NCBI GenBank assembly: GCA_035048495.1
Contig: JASUTR010000184.1
Coordinates: forward strand, 790,394 to 854,393
Reading direction: 5' to 3'
DNA length: 64,000 nt
Source: Euptelea pleiosperma
Taxonomy: Eukaryota; Streptophyta; Magnoliopsida; Ranunculales; Eupteleaceae
This document shows positions 46,702-57,825 of the stretch, one piece after another (the stretch's first letter is position 1; every line of letters starts with the position of its first letter). Under the pieces are notes generated by a model, which made no database searches, was not told the DNA's origin, and saw only the letters and a program-made list of their open reading frames with translations. A program made the translations under genes and the position numbers.

Positions 46702-47410
46702 TGGCGTACCCCCATGGAAGATGAATCAATAGCTGATTTTTGGTGAGGATGATCTCCTCACCATATAGATCACCCCTACAAAAAATCAGCACATTTTGAA
46801 ATTTCCCCCATCAAATGTGGTTTTTAAGTTAACGATAAAAACAGACGATAATTCTTCAACTTGTAAACAAGTCTCCGAATATCAGAATGATTTGAATTTT
46901 TGTGATGATGGTCTCCTCATCATAGAGACCATCCTTGTCAAAAATCATCCCATTCCAAAACTTCTAATTTATACATTGGGCTCGACAATTTTTTGTTGTA
47001 TGAAATTGTTGTCCCCTAATCCTATAGGGTCAGGATCGGGGGCCAACAAATTTGACAACAAAAAATTGACGCTAGCCAATATATAAATTAGAAGTTTTGG
47101 AATGGGATGATTTTTGGCGAGGATGGTCTGTATAGTGAGGAGATCATTGTCACAAAAACTCAAATCATTCCAATATTCGTAGACTGGTTTAGAAGTTGAA
47201 GAATTATGGACCGTTCATTTTTACCGTTAACTTGAAAATCACATTTGATGGGGTTAGAAATTTCAGAATGGGCTGATTTTTTGTAGGGGTGATCTATATG
47301 GTGAGGAGATCATCCTCACCAAAAATCAGCCATTGATTCATCTTCTATGTGGGTACGCCAAAATTGTTGTCAAATTTGTTGTAAAAATTGTTGTCCCCCG
47401 ATCTTGACCC
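46676..47410. mobile_element. 735-bp long inverted repeat: two MITEs head to head in a TA tract
   Basis: The left half (46676-47026) starts GGGTTGGGATCGGGGGACAA and the right half (47027-47410) ends TTGTTGTCCCCCGATCTTGA. The halves are near-complementary over about 350 bp, including CTGATTTTTGGTGAGGATGA and GTTAACG(A/G)TAAAAA blocks. Each half also has complementary ends, so it is best read as two copies of one MITE in opposite orientation. TA microsatellite sequence flanks both sides. A transcript would fold into a long hairpin. Confidence 0.82.
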
Positions 47411-47419
47411 ATATATATA

Positions 47420-47490
47420 CTAGGGGATGGCCCATGCCCACGGCACTCCCCGACAAAGTGTTTGCCAAAATCGGGTGCCTTCGGCACTCG
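47420..47490 (-). mobile_element. Helitron-like 3' terminus
   Basis: On the minus strand AGTGCCGTGGGCATGGGCCA carries a hairpin (TGCC-GTG-GGCA), followed by TCCCCTAG and then T, the CTAG|T end expected for a Helitron. It matches the termini of the array at 35496-36511. The 5' end was not found. Confidence 0.55.
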
Positions 47491-48309
47491 AACCCAATTT
47501 TATTTTTACTAAAAATTTTTGACTTCCATTTCTAGTTTTAGCATATTGCAGACACGTTAGGAAGAGGCCCCTAATGAACTTCACATCATATATGCCATTA
47601 CAAAAATGACAAACATTTGCAATGAATTCACTCCAATTTTCTAGTTTTAGTACTTTGCGGACTCTTTTGGAAAACCAAAAGTATCTACTCTTCACCTCCT
47701 ATTGACTATTGTTGTGTCCCACTCTAAAACTCTCTAAACACTTGCCTAGTCACATCCACAACTCTCTCTGACCAAGACAAACAGCTGTGATGTCGCACCT
47801 TGATGGAATAAGCCAACTATGAGGGACCAAAGTGTGAAAATTGTGGAGGAAAACAATCCTAACCATCTAATAAAATTAAAAATAAACACTTTCTAGCTGC
47901 TCCTGCTTGCTAAAATTCATTAGCACCAAACGCCACCACTTACTCTCATCCTGAAATTAGGGACAATAAAATGGTAATTGACTTATCAATGACAACTCAG
48001 CACATCACCATAAGGGATAAATCAGCAGCCCAAAAGATGATCGTTTACCCAAACATCATCGCAATGAGGTCTCGGCATAAAAAGTGAAATTGGTCAGACA
48101 ATGTTATAAAAGATTGATAATTTTCCAAGTTTATACAACTCTAATTGTCAACAAATATTTTCACTATAGAAGCATCCATATAAGCACAATTTAAATAAAT
48201 AATGACACCTGAAAATCAAAATATTTTTTTCGACAATAGAAAAACAGTAAATCCTATCCGATAACAACTATTATGTACATAAAACTCAAACAAACAACAA
48301 GTGCCTCAC
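47491..48309. other. Intergenic region
   Basis: No gene recognised. It may contain the body of the Helitron whose 3' end is at 47420. Confidence 0.4.
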
Positions 48310-49065
48310 CCATGAATGTTTGTGTTCACACTTGTCACTGTTGGCACTTGTTGTTAGCAGATACGTATTTTTCTACGTATTTCTTTTGTAATAGGGGTAG
48401 TATTGTAAATACCCCTCTTGAGCATGGTTTTAAAATTCAACAGAATTAGGCAAAATTAGCCGAAATAATTCCGAATTTTGATTGACCGAATTAAAGTGTA
48501 CATGTATTAAAAAATTTACAAAAAATCGCCGAATTAATTCGAAGTAAACAGTAAAAATTTGGCTAATTTATCGAAGTTTAGCCTTTTTAGTACAAAAATT
48601 GAATAAATTCGTCGAATTAATTCGTTTAATTCGAAGTAAACAGTTATCTTAGAGAAGTTTGGAGAATTTTTAGCTAAGCGTTGGTAAACCACATTGATTT
48701 TTAAGGATATGATAAAACAAACATGATAAAACACTTATAACTTATTATATCATAAAAATAACCATTTAGAGCAACCTAAGCAAGATTAATATCGTTTCAC
48801 TCATTTTGGCAAAAAATCTTTAAACTTCTCTAAGTTAGCGAATTTTTACAAAAATTCTCTAAATCGAATTGAACTTCCCCGAATTAATTCCGAATTTTAA
48901 CTGACCGAAGTCTAAGGCGAATTCGAAGTTTAGAACCTTGCTCTTGAGGGGTATATTTGTGTTTTGTAAAGTTCTCCATATATAATACATTTTGTGGAGT
49001 CATGTGACCTAATAACATGACATCCTTTTCCTTGCTTCTCTCTCTTCTTCTTCCTAAACCTAACC
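48310..49065. repeat. Left arm of an inverted-repeat pair around copia 3
   Basis: After removing the hAT MITE at 48423-48940, this arm (CCATGAATGTTTG, TACGTATTT, GAGGGGTATAT, TATGTGACCTAATAACATGA-like blocks) aligns in inverse orientation with 55300-55533. It could be the TIR of a roughly 1.2-kb DNA element into which copia 3 later inserted, or two independent insertions of one repeat. Confidence 0.6.
48423..48940. mobile_element. hAT-type MITE, 518 bp
   Basis: The ends are CATGGTTTTAAAATTC and, reverse complemented, CAAGGTTCTAAACTTCG. A perfect 8-bp TSD, CTCTTGAG, lies at 48415-48422 and 48941-48948. Inside, the motif CGAATTAATTCG and its variants recur. The 8-bp TSD and CAAGGTT ends place it in hAT. 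Confidence 0.88.
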
Positions 49066-49233
49066 CTAACTCACTGATTCATCAACTCTTGTTGGTGACA
49101 CCATTAATGCCTCCAATAGTATCTTGCTGACGGTTGTAAGTTCGTTTCCACCACCATTTTAACCGACATAACTTCCTTGTTGTTGGTTTTATTTGGAACA
49201 TGGGCCTTGCTGCGGTCCATCCGAGGATGTTAA

Positions 49234-49421
49234 AGTAGAATTTTAGGGTTTCAGGAAGAGAGGAGAAGAAGAGAGAAAAAGAAGAAGGGAAAGCGTTGGA
49301 GAGTTAAATCTACCAACGTCCCACAATATTATTTATATTACTAGGTCAAACCAATTACACCCACATTAATATCTCCACTCACCATATATCTTATATTATA
49401 TTCTCTCTCATACTGACAACA
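49234..49421 (-). repeat. 3' LTR of copia 3
   Basis: 188 bp. It differs from the 5' LTR at TCAAACCAATT versus TCAAAACAATT and at CTCACC versus CCCACC. Confidence 0.95.
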
Positions 49422-49428
49422 CTCCCCC

Positions 49429-52400
49429 TCAAGTTGGTGCATGAATATCGATCATGCCTAACTTGTCCAAACAAGCCCGAAATTGAGCAACGCAACACCT
49501 TTGGTGAGAACATCAGCCACTTGTTCTGACGTAGGCACGAATGGTGTACAAATTACTCCCGAAATAACTTTCTCGCGAATGAAATGTCTATCCACTTCGA
49601 TGTGCTTTGTTCTATCATGTTGCACGAGATTTTGTGCAATGCTTATGGCTGCCTTGTTGTCACAATATAACGACATAGATCCTTCAATCGGGAAACCTAG
49701 CTCCCTAAGTAAAATTTTGAGCCATAGTAGCTCACACAGACCATGGGCCATAAATCGGAATTCGGCTTCCGCACTTGACCGAGCTACCACTTGTTGCTTC
49801 TTGCTCCTCCAGGTTACTAGATTGCCTCCCACAAATGTGCAATAGCCTGAAGTAGACCGTCTATCATCTTGGGCACCAGCCCAATCTGCATCAGTAAAGC
49901 CTTCAACCCTCGTATGCCCATGATGACGAAATAACAATCCCTTCCCTGGGGATGACTTCAAGTATCTCAAGATACGGTTAGTAGCTTCCAAGTGCGGTGT
50001 GCGAGGCGCGTGCATGTACTGGCTCACCACACTCACGGCATATGCAATATCCGGTCGTGTGTGAGCTAGGTAGATGAGGCGTCCCACGAGTCTCTGAAAG
50101 CTACCCACATCCTCAAGGAGTTCTCCTGATTGACCATCTAGCCGATGGTTTGCTTCAATCGGGGTATCAACAGGTCGTGCCCCCAACATGCCTGTATCCT
50201 GAAGTAAATCCAATACATATTTCCTCTGGCATATGTATATCCCCTCATTCGATCTTGCAACCTCAATGCCCAAGAAGTACTTTAAGGTGCCTAGATCCTT
50301 AATTTCAAATTCAGCTGCCAAGAAGCTCTTAAGTCTGGAAATTTCTGTTGCACAGTTCCCTGTGACAATAATGTCGTCCACATACACAATTAGGATAGTC
50401 GTAGTCCCCCCTACTCGTCTGATAAAGAGTGTGTGGTCTGCCTGACCCTGGTTGTATCCCAATTGTTTAACTGCTCCACTGAATCTTTCAAACCATGCTC
50501 TTGGTGACTGTTTCAAACCATACAGAGTTTTCTTCAACTTACACACTCTCTGCATGTCATCAGACACCCGGAACCCCGGAGGGGGGAGCATGTAAACTTC
50601 TTCCTTCAAGTCACCATGAAGGAATGCATTCTTAACATCGAGCTGTAGTAGTGGCCAGGACTGACTTGCTGCGAGTGAGAGAATAACCCGAATAGAGTTT
50701 AGTTTGGCTACAGGAGCGAATGTCTCCTTGTAGTCAATACCATATGTCTGAGAATAGCCCTTAGCCACCAGCCGTGCCTTGTATCTATCCACAGATCCAT
50801 CCGGTTTGCATTTCACTGTATAGACCCACTTACATCCAACCGGCTTCTTGCCCTGTGGTAACCGAACCAGTTCCCATGTGTTATTTTTTTCCAGTGCGTT
50901 CATTTCCTCAACCATCGCCTCCTTCCATCTGGGTTGTGCTAGAGCCTCTGTGACAGAAGAAGGAAGAGTAACAGAGGACAGGTAGGTAACAAAAGATTTG
51001 CAGGATGGTGATAAGTTATCATAGGAAACAAAATTAGCAATAGGGTGTTGAGTACAGGATCTCTTCCCTTTCCGAAGAGCAATAGGAAGATCAGAACTAC
51101 TATCACATAAAGAAGGGGAAACCAAAGGGGAACCAAATGAGGAATTACCTGGATCCAGTGAGGAGTCTTGACCTTGACATTCAGGAATGGTCTTTGTCTC
51201 CCTTACTCTACGACGAGTATAGACTTGCAGTTCCCCCTGCTTGCTAGTGTTTCTGTCATGCATAATAGTATCAATAACTGGATCATCTAATGTCACAGGC
51301 AAAGCAGGGGTCACATGCCGTTCCTCACACCAACTACTCTCCCCCTGAGGATCGGCAGGGCTAGCAGCGGAAAAAAAAGGAGCCGATTCTAGAAAAGTGA
51401 CATCCATAGTAACAAACCTCCTTCGTGTGAGAGGATGATAGCATTTATACCCCTTCGAGCTTGAGGAGTACCCTAGGAACGCACATTTAAGTGCTTTAGG
51501 GTCCAACTTTGTCCGATGAGGGCCAAGGATATGGACGTAACAAACACCGCCAAAGATTTTCGGAGGAACCGCAAATTGAGGACTAAAGGGATGAAGGAAC
51601 TGAAAAGGAGTGTGGAACTGAAGAGACCGAGACGGCATACAGTTGATGAGGAAGGCGGCAAGAAGCACGGCATCAGACCAATAAGTTTTGGGAACATTGT
51701 ACCACAAAAGGAGAGAACGAACCACTTCCAGTAGATGTCGATTTTTTCTTTCGGCCACCCCATTTTGTTGCGGGGTGAACACACATGAATTTTGATGATC
51801 AATACCATGCTCTGCCAAGTACAACTTCAACCCCCCATACATGTATTCCCCCCCTTGATCAGATCGGAGAACTTTTATACACTTTCCAAACTGGGTAAGG
51901 ATTAGTTTGTGGAAGTTCTGGAAGATAGAAAACACTTCATCTTTAGATTTCATAACAAATATCCATGTGCACCTAGAGAAATCATCCACAAACGAGACAA
52001 AGTAGCGATAACCAAAAATGGAAGTAACCGGGGACGGGCCCCAAACATCAGAATGAATCAAATCAAAAATAGCATTACTTTTATTACCCCGTGGTAGGAA
52101 AACAGAACGAGTGTGCTTGGACAGAGCACACACTTCACAATGAAGTTCAGACAGCGATACAGACTGAAACAATGCAGGAAATAAGAGACGTAAATATGGA
52201 AAAGACACATGACCAAGACGAGCATGCCAAGACAGTAGCTGCTCCTTATTGAAACTATTATTATGACTACGAGACTACAACGCTGCTGGAACTGTGGGAG
52301 ACGCATCCAGGAGATAGAGACCATTCACTTCACGTCCAGTGCCAATCGTCCTCCTCGTGACCAAGTCCTGAAACACACAATGAGAAGGAAAGAAAGTGAC

Positions 52401-53813
52401 ACAACAATTCAGGATTTTTGTGAGAGAGCTAACAGAAAGCAGGTTAGTATCAAACTTGGGAACATGAAGGACAGAGGATAAAGAAATCTCAGATGTGGCT
52501 ATGACACAACCTTTCCCAGAGACAGAGGAAAGGGTGCCATCTGCGATGCGGACTTTATCAGCCCCAGAACCCACAGAATAGGAAGAAAATAAGGTAGACA
52601 TACCCGTCATATGCTCTGAAGCCCCCGAATCAATAATCCAGGGTGAGGAAGAAGTAGAGGCGGAAACATGATGGGCAGAACTGATGGTACCTGACTAGGC
52701 AAATGCAGAAGTGGCCGAAGGTCCATCCAAGTAGGCCATAAAGCGCCGTATATTCTCGAGCTCCTCTCGAGAAATAGTAACTGGTGGTGTGTCCGAGGAA
52801 GGGGATGGATCTGTAGGAGTATCCATAGCAACACTGTGGGCAGTGGGAGGTGCGCGTGATGACGGCAGGGACGACTGCGGGGGTCGTCCAACAATATTCC
52901 AACATTTTTCTTTACTATGGCCCTTCTTGCCACACCCCTCACACATATGAAGACTCCAGCATTTATCTTGACTGTGGCCTTTCTTGCCAGAATGAGCACA
53001 AGTAGGTGGAGGACCTTTAGGGCGATGCTGTGGTGGTTTCTGTGATGATGAAACTGCAGCCAGGGCAGACTTTTCATGTTTGGGAAGATGAGACATGACA
53101 TCTCTGCGACTTTCTTCACTTTGAACATAGGCGTATACTTGGTTAAGCGAGGGTAAATCATCTTTACTGAGCAACTAGACACGGGCTAACTCGAAATCAG
53201 CATTCAAGCCAGCAAGGAACTCATATATCCTGTTCTGATCCACCAACGTGCGATATGCCTTACCATCTGTGGTACAGGCAGGGGTAAAAACTTGATAATA
53301 ATCAAGCTCCTCCCACATGCTACGAAGCTTAGCAAAATACTCGGCCAAAGGCAAGTCTCCTTGACGAAGAGTGGCAATGCTCTGGCGCAACTGATACACA
53401 CGAGCAACATTCTTTTGCTGGGAATAGGTCTGAGATGCAGAGTCCCAGATCTCCTTTGCAGTAGTATGAAATAGGAATCCTCGACTGATGTGGGGCTCCA
53501 TAGAGTTAAGAAGCCATGACATAACAGTCAAATTGCCCGATTCCCATTTCTCAAACTCGGGGTCATCCTCTTTAGGGGCCACTAGACGGCCAGTAAGATA
53601 TCCTTGTTTTCCACGGCCACCAATAAACATCTTGGCAGCCCTAGACCATTCCAAATAATTTTTTCCAGCCAGCTTGATAGTGATGATCTGCAACACAGGG
53701 TTTTCATATGGAGTAGGGGCTGAAATTGGGGGGCCGGTAGGCCTGGAGACCACATCTGAGGCTCCGGATGCATCTGACGTCGGCATAGCTGCGTCACAAA
53801 CAACAAATAACAA
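49429..53813 (-). pseudogene. Copia gag-pol polyprotein with three TAG stops and a 3' frameshift
   Basis: One frame runs from 53813 (first Met; a likelier start is MPTSDASG at 53786) to 49458. Gag has KLAGKNYLEWSRAAKMFIGG and two zinc knuckles: CAHSGKKGHSQDKC, its second Cys replaced by Ser, and an intact CEGCGKKGHSKEKC. Protease: WIIDSGASEHMTG. Integrase: HARLGHVSFPY ... CEVCALSKH, then HSDVWGP, LRSDQGGEY and NGVAERKN. RT: GCKWVYTVK, YKETFAPVAKL, LLQLDVKNAFLHGD, YVDDIIVTG. RNase H: DADWAGAQDDRRST, YCDNKAAI, ADVLTKG. In-frame TAG codons at about 53175, 52695 and 52275 each sit where Gln (CAG) would fit. A frameshift after ALLNFG removes the normal ending, which is visible in another frame (CLDKLGMIDIHAPT, stop at 49429). 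Confidence 0.95.
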
Positions 53814-54366
53814 GCAAATAATAGAAAAAGACCACCCAATAAACAGCTACCACGATCTGAGACAAACCGGAGGCACAACGGAGATCGAAACGAGTCAAAC
53901 GACTCAAGCCACGCTAACCAAGAGATCACGGAGTGATGGGATCATCCCAAAGTTCCAACAAAGCATCCAAGAAAGGATTAAAGGCATAGGGGAGCCAACC
54001 AACATGGATTGAGGGTGTTCGTGATGCCCAATAAGGGCAAAAAAGACGCCGGCGGTAATAATAGGGGGAAAAAATCGATCCCCCAGCCTCAATACTCCAC
54101 CAAACTAGAAATAAATGGCATAGGCCTATAGGTAATAATGGGAGGGACCAAAACGAAACAGCAATCGAAGCCAAGAAGCTTTGAAAGAGGTCGCAAATCA
54201 CCACGAACTGAAACGAGCCTGTTTTTCAATATTTTCGAATATCAGCCATAACATGCTCAAAAAAGGTCCAAAAAATTCCCAAAAAATCACCAAAATTCCT
54301 AGAAAAATGTCATCTACTGGAAGGTGAAGGTTTTGGAGATCTTGAGCACCCTCTCCATACAGCTGA

Positions 54367-54410
54367 TGACGTCAGCCGTACGGCTCCATGACGTCAGCGA
54401 TGACGTCAGC
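54367..54410 (-). promoter_or_regulatory. Three TGACGTCAGC motifs in the copia 3 leader
   Basis: TGACGTCAGC occurs at 54367-54376, 54389-54398 and 54401-54410, between primer site and gag. The palindrome TGACGTCA is the core recognised by plant TGA/CREB-like bZIP factors. A promoter role downstream of the LTR is inferred. Confidence 0.5.
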
Positions 54411-54487
54411 AATGTTGATCACCCCTTGAAGGTCTGAGGCGTGAGGAGATTCACCCCTGAAGTTTTTGTGCGGATTCGTTTCGCTAT

Positions 54488-54499
54488 GCTCTGATACCA
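54488..54499 (-). promoter_or_regulatory. Primer-binding site of copia 3
   Basis: The minus strand reads TGGTATCAGAGC immediately after the 5' LTR, complementary to initiator Met tRNA. Confidence 0.94.
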
Positions 54500-54687
54500 A
54501 GTAGAATTTTAGGGTTTCAGGAAGAGAGGAGAAGAAGAGAGAAAAAGAAGAAGGGAAAGCGTTGGAGAGTTAAATCTACCAACGTCCCACAATATTATTT
54601 ATATTACTAGGTCAAAACAATTACACCCACATTAATATCTCCACCCACCATATATCTTATATTATATTCTCTCTCATACTGACAACA
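54500..54687 (-). repeat. 5' LTR of copia 3
   Basis: 188 bp, pairing with 49234-49421. At this length U3 is very short; no clear TATA box was identified. Confidence 0.95.
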
Positions 54688-55299
54688 GTTAAAACCATGG
54701 TTGAGTAGAACTCCAGCACATCAAACAAAGCCAAGAAGAGGCCATGAAACATCAACCCTTGTTGCTACCCCTTTAATAGACATTTTGCGCAGTCTAAGAG
54801 ACCCCAAACACAATTAGAAATCAGCACCAAAACTGGCTGATTAAGGACGCTATTGAAACGGGTGTCTTGGTTGAGAAAAGAAGAGGGTTTTGAAAGAAAG
54901 CATAGGTAGGAGAACCATCGTGAGATTTGAGTTTGTTGAAACCCTCCCCTTTTCCAATGAGCAAAACTTTGATGACAGACCACACAGTATGAGCCATGTG
55001 ACACTATTGGAGACCACTGACTGTATGGATATTTGGCCCATGCCATAGGCAAACTTACACCAAAAATCAGCATGGTTACTGATTTCTACCTGTTGGATGG
55101 AGTATTTGTAGATACTGGTATTCTTAAGTCCTTACAACATTTACCAAAGATAGTCACTCAAAGAAAAAGGACACTTACCAAAAATAAATGGTCAATCAAG
55201 AAGGGATAAGAACTTACACTTGCTCTCGTGGTTCACACATCCATTAAGACTGATTTTTGGTATGTAGGTCCACCAAGGTATAAGTTGAATTGGAGAACA
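54688..55299. other. Sequence between copia 3 and the right inverted-repeat arm
   Basis: No gene recognised. ACACCAAAAATCAGCATGGTT near 55050 matches phrases in MITE relics at 38350-38385. Confidence 0.4.
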
Positions 55300-55533
55300 A
55301 TGGAGAATTAGGGTAAGATTTAGGGTTTCATAGTAAAGAAGAAGATAAAGAAGAGAGAAGAAATGGTGGATGTCATGTGATTAGGTCACAATGACTCCAT
55401 AAATCTTATTTATATAAAACCCAAATACCAAAGACAAGTATACCCCTCTAAGGAGGTATTTACATATATACCCCTCATACATGGAAATACGTAAATACGT
55501 ATATGATAATAGTATATGTACCAAACATTCATG
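55300..55533. repeat. Right arm of the inverted-repeat pair around copia 3
   Basis: Read in reverse it gives CCATGAATGTTTGG, TACGTATTTACGTATTT, GAGGGGTATA, TTTATGGAGTCATTGTGACC and CACATGACATCC in the same order as the left arm at 48310-49065. Confidence 0.6.
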
Positions 55534-56218
55534 GGGTCAGTGGGCCTGAAAGAGTGTGCCACGTGACAGAGGATGAGATGCATCATCATGTCAGTCAAGA
55601 AAGGTTGGATGCCACTAATTCTGAAGTCCAAAAGACATCTAAACATCGACACAGAAAATTTCTATTGTACATGGATCTTTCAGATGCAAAATCAAGGGCA
55701 CTATGACATGCATCTTACTACAATCTACCTTCTGATTCACGAACAACATTACCAAAGTTACAATGCCCCAATCAGTGATAAGCATTTGTCCATGTAACAG
55801 TAGTTCCAACAAAGATGGCCGTTAAATGGAAAATATGACGTGTAGCCTATAGCAAATATTAGCGTTGGCGACCAACATCAAATTTTGATATCGATAAATT
55901 TAGAGGACACTACCTATACATGGGAAGGTGGGACAACACGTTTTGGAACGAGTATTCTAAAAGCGCGTTGTGGGTCCCAGCCCTATGTTTAGGTGGCAAA
56001 TCCCGAATGTACCAACGTCCTCATCTTATTAGAAGAACACAGACTAATGCTTGTGCGACGATGGTATGAAATTTCTACTAAACTACTCAACATTGATAGA
56101 TCAAAATACCAAGATAAACATCTCATTAATTATAACAATGTGGAGCAACTGAAATCAACCCATGTTCAAATATAATTAAGTTCATATACATGATTGCCAA
56201 TGTCAGCGATCCGCATAC

Positions 56219-56494
56219 CAATCTCTTCAGCATGGTCAATTATATACTGCAAGTGCTCTTTCATAATTGGGCTGCAATTTTTCAAACCCATATTTCTTTT
56301 AATGGCAAATTCTAGAACCATACTCGCTATTCAAATAAAGAACAAAAACAGAGGGGTATAAATGTAAGCATACCAAAAGTCCTTGTTTAGACTTTTACCA
56401 CTTCCATATTTCTTCTTGAAGTCTGCTTTCATACAATCCAAGGAGGCTATAGACACATGTTTTCCTACAGATTCTTTGGCAACGACACAATATG
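56219..56494 (-). pseudogene. VAMP72-type longin SNARE gene fragment (two exons)
   Basis: On the minus strand exon A (56494-56374) follows an acceptor (GGATTGTGCAG) and encodes YCVVAKESVGKHVSIASL and MKADFKKKYGSGKSLNKDF, closely matching the second half of the longin domain of plant VAMP72 R-SNAREs. It ends at a GTATGC donor. Exon B (56271-56219), after TTGCAG, continues in the right phase with PIMKEHLQYIIDHAEEI and ends at another GTATGC donor. The 102-bp intron is intact. I find neither the first longin exon nor the SNARE motif and TM exons in flanking sequence, so this is a gene fragment or a gene broken by rearrangement. Confidence 0.7.
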
Positions 56495-57586
56495 CTGCAC
56501 AATCCAGAAAGCAGTACCACATCAAGACTTATGAAGCAGAAAATAGGTTACCTCATCAAAACTTAATGATTGAAATCACCGGAACCCCAACAAAGGAAAA
56601 TTGGAAAATAAAAAGCTACATAATCCTTGTGTGGCAGTCACAACTATTAAGAACTTTGTAAGAATTCTTAAGTATGCTGAAAAGATAAATGCATTGAACA
56701 ATACTAATCATCCTTATCCTAGAAATTCAATTATTTATCTCGACATCTAACTAAAGCGAGAACTTGGGTGCCTTCACCACTCATGGACTGACCGATAGCA
56801 TTTGCTTGTGTACATCCAGCACTATTTCCCCCTATCCCAATTCAAATGTTCAATGACAAAAGGGCGTTTTCTATGAGGAAGGCTTCAGGGTTTTGGGCAA
56901 AGAATTTGAAACGCAAAGGCCTGAGCTGGATTTAAAGCATCCCATTTCCCAATTAGACCTTGACTGAGCATAAGTTGCAGTTCGAATTTGTTTTGCATTT
57001 CTTCCCAAAAATAAAGTCTTTCTCCATTAATCTTACCGATTTTCCTGATTCATTCCACAATTGAGTAAAAAATCAATGCCTGTCATGTTTCTCAATTACA
57101 TTCTTCACTGGTGTAATTGATTTGTTGTTGCTTATATAACTGGAACTTATCTGTTGGAGGATCAATATTAATGAATTTTGTTCTGATAAATGTAGAATTT
57201 ATTGAAGGCAAAGCACTAAAAGAAGAACAATATTAATGAATTTGAATACCTTACTCTTTCCAGATTGCTTTTTGCTTTAAAGGTTTGGAATGCATAGAAT
57301 GTTGGGGCATTTGCAGTCCTTGTTTAAGACAACATTGAGGCACCATTGAAACCATAGATTCACCTCAATAGAATGGTGCATCAGCAAAGTATATAGAGAA
57401 CATAACAATACCCAATGCACTGCATATTCACATGATTTCAAAATTTTGATATATGAATCAATTTCACCAGCCACCATGTATAAAAAACCTGAGCTGTTAC
57501 ATTTAGTTCAATCAATAGAGTCATAATACAACATTTTACTCATGCAAATAATAGCCTCCTTTTAAGTAGAAATAAAAGAAAATCAA

Positions 57587-57825
57587 CCTGCATAAAAATC
57601 AGATTCTGAAGCGCATTTGCAGCATGTTCTTCCTCTCTAAACTGAACGTATACATTGCCACCTGCCAATAAAAAAATGAGGTGAAGTAAAAAACAATGAC
57701 TTAGCAATGCAAGGAAAACTACCATGTAGTCAACCAAATTGTCACAGATGTTGAGACTCATCTCTCCATACTTGCTCTGCTCCTCAAATAGATCTTCATA
57801 AACATTTTGCAGTTCCAAAAGAAAC
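57587..57825 (-). pseudogene. U2AF35 (splicing factor U2AF small subunit) fragment
   Basis: On the minus strand, after GGGCTGCAAG, an exon (57825-57723) encodes [15 protein letters not shown] and [12 protein letters not shown], matching the start of the RRM of plant U2AF35. A 61-bp intron (GTAGTT to TTGGCAG) precedes a second exon (57661-57587) encoding [20 protein letters not shown], followed by a damaged NL..FYAG segment. Phase is correct across the intron. One residue is missing after GEM relative to the usual ESLN, and the TGR block is deleted. The N-terminal zinc finger, the second zinc finger and the C-terminal tail were not found nearby. Probably a decayed fragment. Confidence 0.72.

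Larger units (their letters stand above)
49234..54687 (-). mobile_element. Copia element 3: young, nearly complete, 5454 bp
   Basis: The LTRs are 188 bp each (5' LTR 54500-54687, 3' LTR 49234-49421) with two mismatches by eye. A perfect TSD, GTTAA, lies at 49229-49233 and 54688-54692. On the minus strand the LTR starts TGTTGTCAG and ends TTCTACT, followed at once by the primer site TGGTATCAGAGC (54499 to 54488). A polypurine tract TTGAGGGGGAG abuts the 3' LTR. One polyprotein frame fills the interior. LTR similarity indicates a recent insertion. Confidence 0.96.
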
